Positions 1 to 7,764 of a DNA stretch of 64,000 nt are shown here, piece by piece. The notes below the pieces were generated by a model. It saw only the letters and a list, made by a program, of their open reading frames with translations, was not told the DNA's origin and did not search any database. Every line of letters begins with the position of its first letter. Within the stretch, counting starts at the first letter, position 1. The position numbers were made by a program, and so were the translations under genes. Location: assembly GCF_007830515.1 (NCBI RefSeq), contig NZ_VLKT01000002.1:52758-116757 (forward strand). The letters run 5' to 3'. The stretch is from Mesorhizobium tianshanense. Lineage in GTDB: Bacteria; Pseudomonadota; Alphaproteobacteria; Rhizobiales; Rhizobiaceae.

Positions 1-143
1 TGGGCAAGATGCAGCCGGTAGAGCTCCGGATGGCGGGCAAGCCGTGGACTGCCGCAGCGTTCGCAGCGCCGTGTCTCGCTGCGCTGGAAGGTCAGGCAGT
101 CGCGGCAAAAACCGTGATCGGGATTGTTGACAGGGGCCGCCAT
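1..143 (-). CDS. dinB: DNA polymerase IV (DinB), N-terminal fragment
   Basis: Reading the minus strand from the ATG at 143 gives 47 residues that run off the left edge. They hold two Cys-x2-Cys pairs (FCRDC, then RRCERCG) followed by [16 protein letters not shown]. This small zinc-ribbon-like head is typical of rhizobial DinB proteins and directly precedes the catalytic palm (usually AHIDCDAFYA), which is outside the window. Family knowledge: DinB is a Y-family translesion polymerase, often induced by DNA damage. An in-frame ATG at 155 is an alternative start. In Sinorhizobium, as I recall it, dinB sits beside the DUF3572-divK-pleD block; here about 6.5 kb of other genes separates them. Only the N-terminus is visible, so activity cannot be judged. 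Confidence 0.75.
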   Translation of the reverse strand, partial: MAAPVNNPDHGFCRDCLTFQRSETRRCERCGSPRLARHPELYRLHLA

Positions 144-222
144 CGCTGCGAACATAAAGAGAACAAATGCAATGGTACGTCAGGACGGACGCCGCGACAA
201 GCGGCGGGCCGCGAGAGAGCTC

Positions 223-798
223 ATGAATACGACCATAGCGCCGCTGGTGCCCGAGCTTTGGGCGGATTTCGAGGATCTTTTTGGCAAGCAGGGCGCCTGC
301 TACGGCTGCTGGTGCACACATTTCCGGCTGGCGCCGGCAGTGCGCCGCGCCAGCAACCGGGAGCGCAACAAGGACCATATCAAGGCGCGGATCGAGGACG
401 GGCCACCACCTGGGCTGCTGGCGTTCGAGGGCGGCAAGGCGGTCGGCTGGATGCAGATCGGCCCGCGCGCCGATGTGCCCGAATGGAACAACAAGGGCAG
501 GGGGTCGGCGCCGGTCGATCCCGCCGACGCTTTCGATCCGGGGGTCTGGGCGATCTCCTGCTTCTTCATCCGCACCAAGGCGCGCGGCAGGGGCGTGACG
601 CACCGGCTGGTCGCGGGCGGCATCGAGTTTGCCCGCCAGAACGGTGCGCGGCTGATCGAGGCATGTCCGATCGACCTGTCGAAGGATTCGCGCTCGATTG
701 GGCTGTTCGTCGGTTCGTCGCGGGTCTTCGAGAAAGCCGGCTTCGAGAGGCTGGTCGAGCGCAAGGCAGGCCGGCCGCTGATGCGGCTGGTGCTATAG
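223..798 (+). CDS. GNAT family N-acetyltransferase
   Basis: The product is 191 aa. Residues 105-135 contain a beta-strand followed by RTKARGRGV, the acetyl-CoA pyrophosphate-binding loop (R/Q-x-x-G-x-G/A) of GNAT enzymes. The C-terminus (SSRVFEKAGFERL) matches the usual final strand. A Cys-rich patch, CYGCWC (26-31), is seen in a subgroup of GNATs with unknown substrates. The ATG at 223 is chosen because GAGAGAG lies just upstream and the fold begins there; an upstream in-frame start at 124 would add a 33-residue basic tail and overlap the dinB start. The gene is divergent from dinB. The acetyl acceptor cannot be deduced. Confidence 0.8.
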   Translation: MNTTIAPLVPELWADFEDLFGKQGACYGCWCTHFRLAPAVRRASNRERNKDHIKARIEDGPPPGLLAFEGGKAVGWMQIGPRADVPEWNNKGRGSAPVDPADAFDPGVWAISCFFIRTKARGRGVTHRLVAGGIEFARQNGARLIEACPIDLSKDSRSIGLFVGSSRVFEKAGFERLVERKAGRPLMRLVL

Positions 799-869
799 CT
801 ACAATGCGGTCTGCAGGAATAAATCCGTCTGCGGTCCGTTCCTCCCCGGATTTTCCATGGAGGCCATCG

Positions 870-1580
870 ATGTTTCATTTTTCCCAGACCTCTCGCTCGA
901 TCCGGTTTCTCCGCCGGCCGGAAGACCATGGCGTGATCGCGCCGCCAGTTGCGGCCAAGACGGTCCTGCCGGATTGGTTCCGCAAATTGCCGGCGGTCGA
1001 TTCGCAGCATGCGTCGGCCACCAACAATGGCCTGACCGTCAAGCGCTGCATGCCGTTTCTCGATGCGATGACAACCGGCTGGATCCTGCCGCTCGCGGCG
1101 ACCGTCCGCCTTGAGATCAAGAATGGCGGCCGCGCCGTCGATGCCGGCTGGGAGTTCGACAGGGTGATGGTGAGCAATCATGGCGCCCATCAGGTCGCCG
1201 GCAACCCGAAGGAACCAGGGCCCCCGTGCAAATTTCACAATTACTGGTCGATCCGTACCCCGCCGGGCTGGAGTTCCTTGTTTCTGCCGCCGCTCAACAG
1301 GCCGGCTCAGCCTTTCGAATGCGTCGCCGGCATCGTCGATACCGACACCTATGCAGCCCACATCCATTTTCCGTTCTTCGCGACCGCGCCAGACGGCCTC
1401 TACGTCGTCGAGAAGGGAACGCCGCTCGTCCAGGTCATACCGTTTCGCCGCGAAGGTGCGGCACTCAAGGCAGAAATCCGGGCGGAGACCCGAGCCGAGG
1501 CGACGGAGCGCGAAACGGTCTACCGCAACACGATTGCGGGCGAAGGCTGGTATCGCAAATGGGCCCGCGCGGCCCGCTAG
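870..1580 (+). CDS. DUF6065-like hypothetical protein
   Basis: The product is 236 aa with no signal peptide or membrane segment. Conserved-looking blocks are a central CKFHNYWSIRTPPGWSSLF and a later GIVDTDTYAAHIHFPFF followed by EKGTPLVQVIPFRRE. This pattern fits the DUF6065 family as I remember it, whose function is unknown; the family name is held loosely. The ATG at 870 begins the recognisable sequence; the reading frame stays open far upstream only because the DNA is G+C-rich. A strong terminator follows at 1606-1633, so this is probably a single-gene transcript or the end of one starting at the acetyltransferase. Confidence 0.6.
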   Translation: MFHFSQTSRSIRFLRRPEDHGVIAPPVAAKTVLPDWFRKLPAVDSQHASATNNGLTVKRCMPFLDAMTTGWILPLAATVRLEIKNGGRAVDAGWEFDRVMVSNHGAHQVAGNPKEPGPPCKFHNYWSIRTPPGWSSLFLPPLNRPAQPFECVAGIVDTDTYAAHIHFPFFATAPDGLYVVEKGTPLVQVIPFRREGAALKAEIRAETRAEATERETVYRNTIAGEGWYRKWARAAR

Positions 1581-1605
1581 ACTTTTTCCCGGAGAAGAAT
1601 GCGAA

Positions 1606-1633
1606 ACGGGGGCCGCTAAGCCCCCGTTTTTTT
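1606..1633 (+). terminator. Rho-independent terminator after the DUF6065-like gene
   Basis: An 8-bp stem, ACGGGGGC (1606-1613) with GCCCCCGT (1620-1627), closes a 6-nt loop and is followed by seven T residues (1627-1633). It lies 26 nt after the stop at 1580. Confidence 0.85.
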
Positions 1634-1642
1634 GTGAATTGC

Positions 1643-1683
1643 TAGAGCGGCGGATTTCTAAGTCGAAGCGTGCCGCCGCTCTA
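1643..1683. repeat. Inverted repeat between convergent genes
   Basis: An 11-bp arm TAGAGCGGCGG (1643-1653) is repeated inverted as CCGCCGCTCTA (1673-1683) around a 19-nt loop. There is no T-run on either strand. It ends 18 nt before the stop codon of the Asn/Ser-repeat gene, so it could act as a 3' hairpin for that minus-strand transcript. The TAGAG/CTCTA ends recall the second palindrome of the RIME-like elements at 40277 and 45497, but the interior differs. Confidence 0.6.
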
Positions 1684-1701
1684 TCTCTGGAGTTCGATGC
1701 T

Positions 1702-2049
1702 CTACCGGAACCGCCAGCTGCGTGGACCGCGATCCGAACCGTTCGAGCTCGAATTCGAGGAGCTGTTCGACGATGAATTCGAATTCGAGTTGCTCGACGA
1801 ATTGGAGCTGGAATTCGATGAACTGTTGGACGACGAGTTCGAACTCGAATTGCTCGACGAATTGGAGCTCGAATTTGACGAACTGTTGCCCGCGACGATG
1901 AAGGAACCGTCGCTTTGGCTGGTCATCGCTGCCGGCGGACGCTTGGTTTCCAGGGACGCCGCGGGATACTCCTTGGCCTGCGCCGCGGTGCTTGCGAGCG
2001 CTGCCATTCCTGCGACCAGGGCCGACTTGAGTTTCCAGTGTCTTGTCAT
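1702..2049 (-). CDS. Secreted Asn/Ser tetrapeptide-repeat protein
   Basis: The product is 115 aa. Residues 1-25 form a signal peptide: basic MTRHWKLK, a hydrophobic core, and an Ala-x-Ala cleavage site (AQA|KEY). After about 28 ordinary residues come twelve tandem tetrapeptides (residues 55-102), eleven NSSS and one NSNS, then a short basic tail ending RSWRFR. Translation is well supported: AGGAG lies 7 nt upstream of the ATG at 2049. It is the third gene of a minus-strand set after the ECF sigma and anti-sigma genes, with a gap of about 100 nt. The opposite strand also stays open and would encode an acidic Glu/Leu/Asp/Phe repeat, but has no signal peptide or good ribosome site. I recognise no family; a flexible exported or surface-linked peptide, possibly a glycosylation or protease substrate, is only inference. 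Confidence 0.7.
   Translation of the reverse strand: MTRHWKLKSALVAGMAALASTAAQAKEYPAASLETKRPPAAMTSQSDGSFIVAGNSSSNSSSNSSSNSSSNSSSNSSSNSSSNSSSNSNSNSSSNSSSNSSSNGSDRGPRSWRFR
1744..1887 (-). repeat. 12-bp coding minisatellite (12 units) for NSSS
   Basis: Twelve degenerate 12-bp units encode N-S-S-(S/N). On the plus strand they read as variants of GAATTCGA(A/T)... and GACGAATTGGAG..., with GAATTC and GAGCTC recurring. Synonymous variation between units (for example AAT/AAC for Asn and several Ser codons) shows the array has been kept as protein while drifting at the DNA level. Confidence 0.85.
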
Positions 2050-2152
2050 GGTGGTTACTCCTTTTTCAGACTGGACCGGCAGTTGCGGTCCGGCGGAGTA
2101 ACGGGCGATCGCCGGCTTTATTCCATTCAGAGAAAGCCGGCCCGTCGCAGCT

Positions 2153-2944
2153 TCACTTCGCGCCCTTCTGACGGACCTCGGCCAGCGCTTTAATTTCCTC
2201 CTCGGCTGACATCGGAGCGCCTGCTTCGATCGCCGAGAGGTAAGCGTCGAGGGCCTCGGTCGACGAGGCCGGGGCATAGCCTCCGGCGTCGCCGGGCGCC
2301 ACGACGGCGAAGCTGACGCGCCATTCGTCGCCGGAACGGCAGGCGACCGACACCACCGTGGAGCGGTCCTGGGAGTCGACCTCGAATTCGCGGCACAAAT
2401 CCCGCGAATCGTTGCGGAACGTGGCGATGGCCCGGAACCGGTCGCTGATCCCGGCGAGCCTGATTTCCTTCCCGGATTCGACCGTTGCAAGGGCTTGGGC
2501 GAGGGCCGGCCTGATGACGCCGGCAACCCACAACCCGCCCCGCGTGCGTTCATTGGTACCTGCTGCCCAATACCCGGCGAGCGCGCCGACGACGGCCGCC
2601 GCGAGAGAGGCGGCAATCGGCAGCATCCATTGAGACCTCGATGGAGGTCTCGCTATGCGCCCCCTGCCAAAGGGCAATACCGATACCGTCGCCACCCTCT
2701 CGCCGGCGCGCTTGGCCTCGATCATTTGCTCGACAGCGGCGACGAGTTTTTCGGGAACCGGCTCGTCGAGCAGCGGCTTCAGCGCGGCCTGCGCCTGCGT
2801 CCTGGTTTCGATGAACATAGCAACCCTGGTAACCAGGCGGTCGTCGATCTCCATCACTCGCTCGATCCTGGCGACCATGTCCGGATCAAGCTCACCATCG
2901 GCGAACCGCATCAGGATCTCGTCCGAAAAAGTCTCTTCGGTCAT
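2153..2944 (-). CDS. Membrane anti-sigma factor
   Basis: The product is 263 aa. The N-terminal ~100 residues are charged and helical (FSDEILMRFADGELD), the layout of an anti-sigma domain, but lack the His-x3-Cys-x2-Cys motif of zinc anti-sigma factors. One membrane helix spans about residues 106-128. The C-terminal ~135 residues should face the periplasm and contain two Cys (in DLCREF and VACRSGDEW) that could be redox-active or disulphide-bonded. The start codon overlaps the sigma-factor stop as ATGA (2941-2944), giving translational coupling typical of sigma/anti-sigma pairs. The expected role is to hold the sigma factor at the membrane until an envelope signal arrives. Signal and release mechanism are unknown; the neighbouring secreted subtilase is a possible participant. 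Confidence 0.8.
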   Translation of the reverse strand: MTEETFSDEILMRFADGELDPDMVARIERVMEIDDRLVTRVAMFIETRTQAQAALKPLLDEPVPEKLVAAVEQMIEAKRAGERVATVSVLPFGRGRIARPPSRSQWMLPIAASLAAAVVGALAGYWAAGTNERTRGGLWVAGVIRPALAQALATVESGKEIRLAGISDRFRAIATFRNDSRDLCREFEVDSQDRSTVVSVACRSGDEWRVSFAVVAPGDAGGYAPASSTEALDAYLSAIEAGAPMSAEEEIKALAEVRQKGAK

Positions 2945-3483
2945 TTCCTAACCCCTTTTATGACCGCAGAACGGGTGGGCGCGGTGGATATTCCAGTCGC
3001 CTCCGCCAGATTCTTCCTCGCCCGGGCCAGCCTGCTCATCACTGTCCCGATCGGCACGGCAAGGACTTCCGCGGCTTCTTTGTAGGAAAGCTCTTCGACG
3101 CAGACTAGAAGCAGCACATCACGCTGATCATCGGCGAGCTCGCCGATAGCTTGCGCCACGCTGTTCAGCGCCAGCCGCGCCTCCATCTCGCGTTCACCGG
3201 AAACGCCGGCGATGTCATGGCGCTCGTCGATGTTTTCCTGCGGGCCGGCGACCTTGCGCTTGCGGATATCATCGATCCACAGATTTCGGAGGATCTTGAA
3301 CATCCACGCGTCGAAGCGCGTCCCTTGCTCGAAACGCTGCTCGTTGGCGAGCGCCCGTTCGCAGGCTCGCTGAACGAGATCGTCCGCCATGTCGCGGGAC
3401 CGGCATAGCGCAATCGCGAACCGGCGCAGATTCGGGAGAAAAGCGACAAGCTGATCTTGGACGCGGTCGGTTTTTTCCGGCAT
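2941..3483 (-). CDS. ECF-type RNA polymerase sigma factor
   Basis: The product is 180 aa, normal for an extracytoplasmic-function sigma factor. Region 2 spans about residues 12-80 (AIALCRSRDMADDLVQRACERAL then FDAWMFKILRN); region 4 is near 120-165, with a helix-turn-helix at SYKEAAEVLAVPIGTVMSRLARAR. The ATG at 3483 is chosen over an in-frame start at 3531 because GGAG lies 6 nt upstream and alignment to region 2 starts soon after. Gene order is sigma, coupled anti-sigma, Asn/Ser-repeat protein on the minus strand, with a secreted subtilase divergent across a 125-bp gap, so both transcripts may share regulation. I cannot assign a numbered ECF group. Confidence 0.9.
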   Translation of the reverse strand: MPEKTDRVQDQLVAFLPNLRRFAIALCRSRDMADDLVQRACERALANEQRFEQGTRFDAWMFKILRNLWIDDIRKRKVAGPQENIDERHDIAGVSGEREMEARLALNSVAQAIGELADDQRDVLLLVCVEELSYKEAAEVLAVPIGTVMSRLARARKNLAEATGISTAPTRSAVIKGVRK

Positions 3484-3608
3484 GTTGCTCCAAGTTCTGG
3501 AATAAAGCGGCCCCGCGCCCGTTCCCCGCAAAGCTAGCTTATTGCCGGATAAGTCCGCTAGCCTCGCGATTGTTGAAAATCGGCAACGGCCGGAAATGTG
3601 AGGAGACT

Positions 3609-5018
3609 ATGGGCGCTACCTCATGGCTGAGACCAAAAGCCCTGCTGCCTTTGTGGATAGCCGTCGCGTTAATGGTCGATCCTCAGGTGCCGAGCGACCA
3701 GCTGACGCTCGCAGAGTTCGGACCAAAACCGGCGTTCGCCGATGACGATGGCGGTGGTGACGATGGTGGCGGTCAATCCCGCTCGTCTGATGGGTCGGGA
3801 ACGATTCCCCGCAGGTCGACCGGACCAAACCTGTTTCGCACGCTGACGGATCGGTTTCTTCCGCGTCCGCCAAGACGCGGCGGCAGGCGCGTGCGCCGTC
3901 CCGCCGTCCCTTTGCCGTCTCGGGCGCCGGACCAGATCGTGGCGACCGGGCTGAGTTCGGCTGAAATCGGTCGGCTTCAGGCAACCGGCTTCACCGTCCT
4001 GGACCGCGCCGATATCCAGCTTCTGGGGTCGGAGCTGATCCGGCTGCGCATACCACCCAATATGCCGCTGGAGGCTGCGCGCGATCGTGTCATCGACGCC
4101 GCTCCGCAGTCGGCAGCAGATTTCGTGCATTACTACCGGCCCGGACAGGAAGTCGAATGTGCCGGCCCCCACTGCGCCGCCGCAGGCCTGATCGGATGGC
4201 CGGCCGTTACTGGCCTTCCCGCCGGCTGCGGTGGCAACGTCACGATCGGCCTCGTCGACACGGCGATCAATCCGGCGCATGCCGCCTTCGCGAAAGGCCG
4301 GATCGAAGTTCTTCGCCTGTCGGACGACGGCCTTCCCGAGTCCGGCCGCCAGCACGGCACGGCCGTCGCGGCGCTGCTCGTCGGCGGCGCCGACAGCCGC
4401 ACGCCGGGCCTCCTGCCGCACGCCAGGCTGATCGCAGTCGATGCGTTTCACCGGGGCGATCGCCAGGATGACCGCTCGGATGTCTATGATCTTCTTCGCG
4501 CGCTCGATCTTCTTTCCGTGCGCGGGGTGCAGGTGACGAATATGAGCCTGTCGGGTCCCGCGAATGCTCTTCTCGAGCAGGTTGTCCGAAAACTTGCCGA
4601 ACGCGGCATGGTGATCGTCGCCGCCGCCGGCAATGGCGGTCCAAAGGCCGGACCTGCCTATCCGGCGGCCTATGCGGATGTGATCGCGGTGACGGCGGTG
4701 GACCGCAGGAAACGTCCCTACAGGCGTGCCGGGCGTGGCGATCATATCGACCTGGCCGCCCCCGGCGTCGAAGTGTGGACGGCCGCCTCGGTCAGCGGCG
4801 CGCGGCCGAAGACCGGCACCTCCTTCGCGGCGCCGTTTGTTGCCGCCGCGGCGGCGTTGATGAAATCGGCAAACAGCAACGCCACCGCGGCCGACATTCA
4901 CGACGCGCTTGGCAAGTCGGCGGAAGATCTCGGCGCGCCGGGCAAGGACGCCGTCTTCGGCTGGGGCCTGCTCAATGCCCGCGCTGCTTGTGCCGTCTCG
5001 CAGAAGAAAGCGACGTGA
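3609..5018 (+). CDS. Secreted S8-family serine peptidase (subtilase)
   Basis: The product is 469 aa. An export signal ends near AFA|DDD (residue ~44), followed by a low-complexity Asp/Gly stretch (DDGGGDDGGG) and a basic Pro/Arg linker to about 107. The subtilisin catalytic set is present: Asp217 (GLVDTAIN), His249 (QHGTAVA), oxyanion Asn342 (AAAGNGG) and Ser405 (GTSFAAPF). Residues 107-200 resemble a short propeptide/inhibitor region. The ATG at 3609 is preferred to the TTG at 3570 because GAGGAG stands immediately before it. The gene is divergent from the sigma operon, suggesting it is part of the sigma regulon or that it processes the anti-sigma or the Asn/Ser-repeat protein; that link is inference. 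Substrate unknown. Confidence 0.88.
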   Translation: MGATSWLRPKALLPLWIAVALMVDPQVPSDQLTLAEFGPKPAFADDDGGGDDGGGQSRSSDGSGTIPRRSTGPNLFRTLTDRFLPRPPRRGGRRVRRPAVPLPSRAPDQIVATGLSSAEIGRLQATGFTVLDRADIQLLGSELIRLRIPPNMPLEAARDRVIDAAPQSAADFVHYYRPGQEVECAGPHCAAAGLIGWPAVTGLPAGCGGNVTIGLVDTAINPAHAAFAKGRIEVLRLSDDGLPESGRQHGTAVAALLVGGADSRTPGLLPHARLIAVDAFHRGDRQDDRSDVYDLLRALDLLSVRGVQVTNMSLSGPANALLEQVVRKLAERGMVIVAAAGNGGPKAGPAYPAAYADVIAVTAVDRRKRPYRRAGRGDHIDLAAPGVEVWTAASVSGARPKTGTSFAAPFVAAAAALMKSANSNATAADIHDALGKSAEDLGAPGKDAVFGWGLLNARAACAVSQKKAT

Positions 5019-5147
5019 AGCTCGGGGTCGAAACTCGGCGCCGCCAACCGGGGATCTAGCGCCCCAAGGAGGGATTGCGCCTCGCCCGTTTCTGCTTACG
5101 GTTGCTGTTGGAGTTTTCCACCACAAGAATAGCAACGGAGAGTCTGC

Positions 5148-6671
5148 GTGAACCGTGTTTTGCCAACCGTCTTTGTTCTCGCGCTCGGCGCGCCTGCCTT
5201 CGGCCAGACCGTCGATGGCGAGGGCGCGAAGCAACTCTCCGAAGACCTGTCCCGCTATGTCGGCAAGCAAGCGATCGACAAAGGCATTTTGGCGGTTTCG
5301 GTCGAAGGCGATGCTTACAAGATCAGCTTCGATTTGAGGGCGCTTGCAGCGAAGCTGCCGAAGCAGGATCTGCCGAAATTCGACTTCCCGCTTTACACGC
5401 TGCTGGTCAAACCGCTCAGCGACGGCAGTTGGAACGTCTTCTCCGATTTTTCGACCAGCGCGTCATTCGAGATGAATGGGCCGGACGGCCAGCAAAGCAC
5501 GCAATTCGTCATCAAGGACGGCAAATTCACCGGCGTCTATGACCCCGAATTGGCGGCGTTTGCCAACGGCTCCAGTTCGTTGTCGGGCATGACAATGACG
5601 TCGCGTAGTGCCAAGCAAGAAACGGATTTGAGTGTCGGCTCGAGCACTTCCAAGCTTGCCGCCACCAGGTCGGCCAATGGCGGCGTCGATTTTACCGTGA
5701 CGCAGGCGTCGGCCGGCTTCGTCGAGACGATCAAGATCAATGATCCCGCGATCGGAATGAAGGTTGCAGGGGCATTCAAGGCGTCGGATCTAGCCGTGGA
5801 TGTGAGCGCCAAAGCCATGCGGACAAAGCCGCTTCTTGATCTGTTGGCATTTGGCGTGGCCCACGAAGACGAGGCTCAACTGAGAGCCGATCAGGGAGAA
5901 CTCAAAGCTCTTCTGCTCGCCGCACTGCCGCTGTGGGAACGGATCGACGGCACCTACATACTCAAGAACTTCGCCCTTGAAACATATGGCGGCAATTTCG
6001 GCGCGGCGCAATTGAGCACCTCATTCGGGGCCGACGGCGTCGCCCAGAACGGCAAGCTCGATTATGCAATCAAGGCCTCCGGTTTGACCCTGCCCCAGAC
6101 TCTGCCGGGCTGGACAGCCACATTGCTGCCCACTGACATCGATCTCAATTTCGGCGGCGCCAACATCGATCTCGACAGCATGGCGAGAAAAGCGATCGAG
6201 GCCTTTGATCTCAACCAGAATCCGCCGCTGCCGGTCGGCTTCGGCGACACGCTGACCGCCGATTTCATGGCCAAAGCGCCGAAGGCCGTCATCGGGCACA
6301 GCACCATGAAGAACAGCGACATCGAGGTCGCGATGGAAGGGGAGATGACGTTCCCCGGCATGAAGCCCGAGGCAAATGTGACGATCGATATCGCCGGCTA
6401 CGACAAGATCGTGGAAAGCCTGCAGACCGCGGCGAAGTCGGAGCCGGAAGCCGCGCAATATTTCCCGGTGGTGCTGGCTGTCAAAGGGTTTGGCAAGACG
6501 CTGCCGGATGGCCGGATGGAATGGGTCATCAACGCCAAGGCCGACGGCTCGATCACGGTCAACGGCGCCATGCTGAAGCCGGCCGATGCCGTCCAGGGCG
6601 GTCCCCTTACTGACCCGAGTGATGCTACCGCGGGCGATAACGGCGGAGCCGGAACGAAGCTCCAGCCTTAA
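5148..6671 (+). CDS. Large exported protein of unknown function
   Basis: The product is 507 aa and begins at GTG 5148 with GGAGAG upstream. Residues 1-20 form a signal peptide (MNRVLPTVFVLALGAPAFGQ). The rest lacks membrane helices and looks beta-rich, with many alternating hydrophobic strands and Gly/Ser turns, ending in a Pro/Asp/Gly-rich tail. It resembles rhizobial conserved exported proteins annotated only as hypothetical; I see no catalytic motif. It follows the subtilase by 129 nt in the same direction, so co-transcription is possible but not shown. An LPS- or lipid-binding periplasmic role is a guess. Confidence 0.75.
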   Translation: MNRVLPTVFVLALGAPAFGQTVDGEGAKQLSEDLSRYVGKQAIDKGILAVSVEGDAYKISFDLRALAAKLPKQDLPKFDFPLYTLLVKPLSDGSWNVFSDFSTSASFEMNGPDGQQSTQFVIKDGKFTGVYDPELAAFANGSSSLSGMTMTSRSAKQETDLSVGSSTSKLAATRSANGGVDFTVTQASAGFVETIKINDPAIGMKVAGAFKASDLAVDVSAKAMRTKPLLDLLAFGVAHEDEAQLRADQGELKALLLAALPLWERIDGTYILKNFALETYGGNFGAAQLSTSFGADGVAQNGKLDYAIKASGLTLPQTLPGWTATLLPTDIDLNFGGANIDLDSMARKAIEAFDLNQNPPLPVGFGDTLTADFMAKAPKAVIGHSTMKNSDIEVAMEGEMTFPGMKPEANVTIDIAGYDKIVESLQTAAKSEPEAAQYFPVVLAVKGFGKTLPDGRMEWVINAKADGSITVNGAMLKPADAVQGGPLTDPSDATAGDNGGAGTKLQP

Positions 6672-6679
6672 GCGTTTGA

Positions 6680-6829
6680 TCAAAATCCGAGCGCTGCCGC
6701 GATCTTCGGTGTGGCTTCACGCCAGTGGATGAATTCGAGCACGACATCGTCGACATCGAGCACCAGCAGCGGCCGGTCGTCGGCGGCCAGTTCCTCGATT
6801 TGCCGCGCTGTTTCGGGATCGTCGCTCAT
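6680..6829 (-). pseudogene. HAD-like hydrolase remnant (internal deletion)
   Basis: A 49-codon frame starts at ATG 6829, overlapping the DUF3572 stop as ATGA. Residues 21-34 (LLVLDVDDVVLEFI) match motif I (DxDxV/T) of a HAD-like family that usually continues for over 200 residues. Here the sequence jumps directly to HWREATPKIAAALGF and stops, which looks like the final helix of the same family. The simplest reading is an in-frame internal deletion joining N- and C-termini. All other HAD motifs are missing, so the product cannot be an active phosphatase. The alternative is a genuine small protein. It is convergent with the exported-protein gene, whose stop is 9 nt away. Confidence 0.55.
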
Positions 6830-7125
6830 ATGGAATGCTCATGATCGTCGTTGCCAAGCGGCAGCGCCCGCAGCGCCTTGCCGACGGAAGCCGGCGGCGT
6901 GCCGGTTTCCTGCGCGAACCGCATGAGCGTCGGCTCGTGGGCGAGGATGAACTGCAGAACGCCGGCCAAAAATCCCGGCTCGCCGGCTGCCTGGCGGATG
7001 GAATGCGCCTCGATGCCGGTGATCGCCAGGAAGCGGGGCAGAAGTTCCGGATCGGCGGCGACGAAGCCCAGCGCCTTCACGGCAATGGTTTCCGCTTCCT
7101 CACGCATTGACGCTGCGTTTGCCAT
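6826..7125 (-). CDS. DUF3572 family protein
   Basis: The product is 99 aa, small, acidic-helical and soluble (REEAETIAVKALGFVAADPELLPRFLAITG...). It matches the DUF3572 family of Alphaproteobacteria, function unknown, which commonly lies next to divK. The ATG at 7125 is used, with GAAGG about 7 nt upstream; a longer frame begins at 7197 with a basic stretch unlike the family. It is divergent from divK and translationally coupled (ATGA) to the HAD-like remnant downstream. Confidence 0.85.
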   Translation of the reverse strand: MANAASMREEAETIAVKALGFVAADPELLPRFLAITGIEAHSIRQAAGEPGFLAGVLQFILAHEPTLMRFAQETGTPPASVGKALRALPLGNDDHEHSI

Positions 7126-7361
7126 CACTACCTTCTTGTGCGGTGGAAATGAGTCTCTTTTCGGCAGTAATCGCAAGCGCCGCCTGCGGCAAGCCATCTA
7201 CCTCTTCAATGCTGTGTTCGAGGTGAAATCCGAAGCTTTTCCGGCAGCCGGTTTCCGTTTCGTCAATTATATTGCCGTAGCGTCGAGCAGGGTTTGGTGC
7301 GTGCCGGCGAGGGCGCATGACGGCAACCTTCCAGCGGAAGGCGGGCCGGGACGGGAATTTG

Positions 7362-7733
7362 ATGCCTAAGAAGGTCATGATCGTCGAGGACAACGAGCTC
7401 AACATGAAGCTCTTTCGTGACCTCATCGAAGCGAGCGGTTACGAGACGGTCCGCACGCGCAACGGCCTTGAAGCGCTGGATCTGGCGCGGCTGCACAGGC
7501 CGGACCTCATTTTGATGGACATCCAGCTGCCCGAAGTGTCGGGGCTGGAAGTGACCAAATGGCTGAAGGAGGACGATGACCTCCATGTCATCCCGGTCAT
7601 TGCGGTCACCGCCTTCGCGATGAAGGGCGATGAGGAGCGCATCCGCCAGGGTGGCTGCGAAGCCTATATCTCCAAGCCGATCTCGGTGCCGCGTTTCATC
7701 GAAACCATCAAATCCTACCTGGGCGACGCCTGA
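7362..7733 (+). CDS. divK: Single-domain response regulator DivK
   Basis: The product is 123 aa, a lone receiver domain. The phosphoacceptor is Asp53 ([13 protein letters not shown]), with the acidic pair at Glu9-Asp10, Thr in VIAVTAFAM and Lys in YISKPIS. Length and sequence are those of DivK, the essential regulator that, with the PleC and DivJ kinases, controls the DivL-CckA-CtrA cascade, polarity and division. The ATG at 7362 starts the conserved [11 protein letters not shown]; an in-frame ATG at 7317 would add a non-conserved tail. pleD follows after 31 nt, the usual alphaproteobacterial divK-pleD operon. Confidence 0.95.
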   Translation: MPKKVMIVEDNELNMKLFRDLIEASGYETVRTRNGLEALDLARLHRPDLILMDIQLPEVSGLEVTKWLKEDDDLHVIPVIAVTAFAMKGDEERIRQGGCEAYISKPISVPRFIETIKSYLGDA

Positions 7734-7764
7734 TGCGTCCTTCCAGCCGAGCCGGAGCTTTGTG

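Noticed and set aside
300..1367. Long minus-strand frame of 355 codons
   Set aside because: It overlaps two better-supported plus-strand genes, has no family resemblance and is typical of high-G+C antisense frames.
1670..2101. Plus-strand acidic E/L/D/F repeat frame opposite the NSSS gene
   Set aside because: No signal peptide or good ribosome site, and the minus frame has both.
3669..5270. Minus-strand 533-codon frame over the subtilase
   Set aside because: Shadow of a gene with a complete catalytic set on the other strand.
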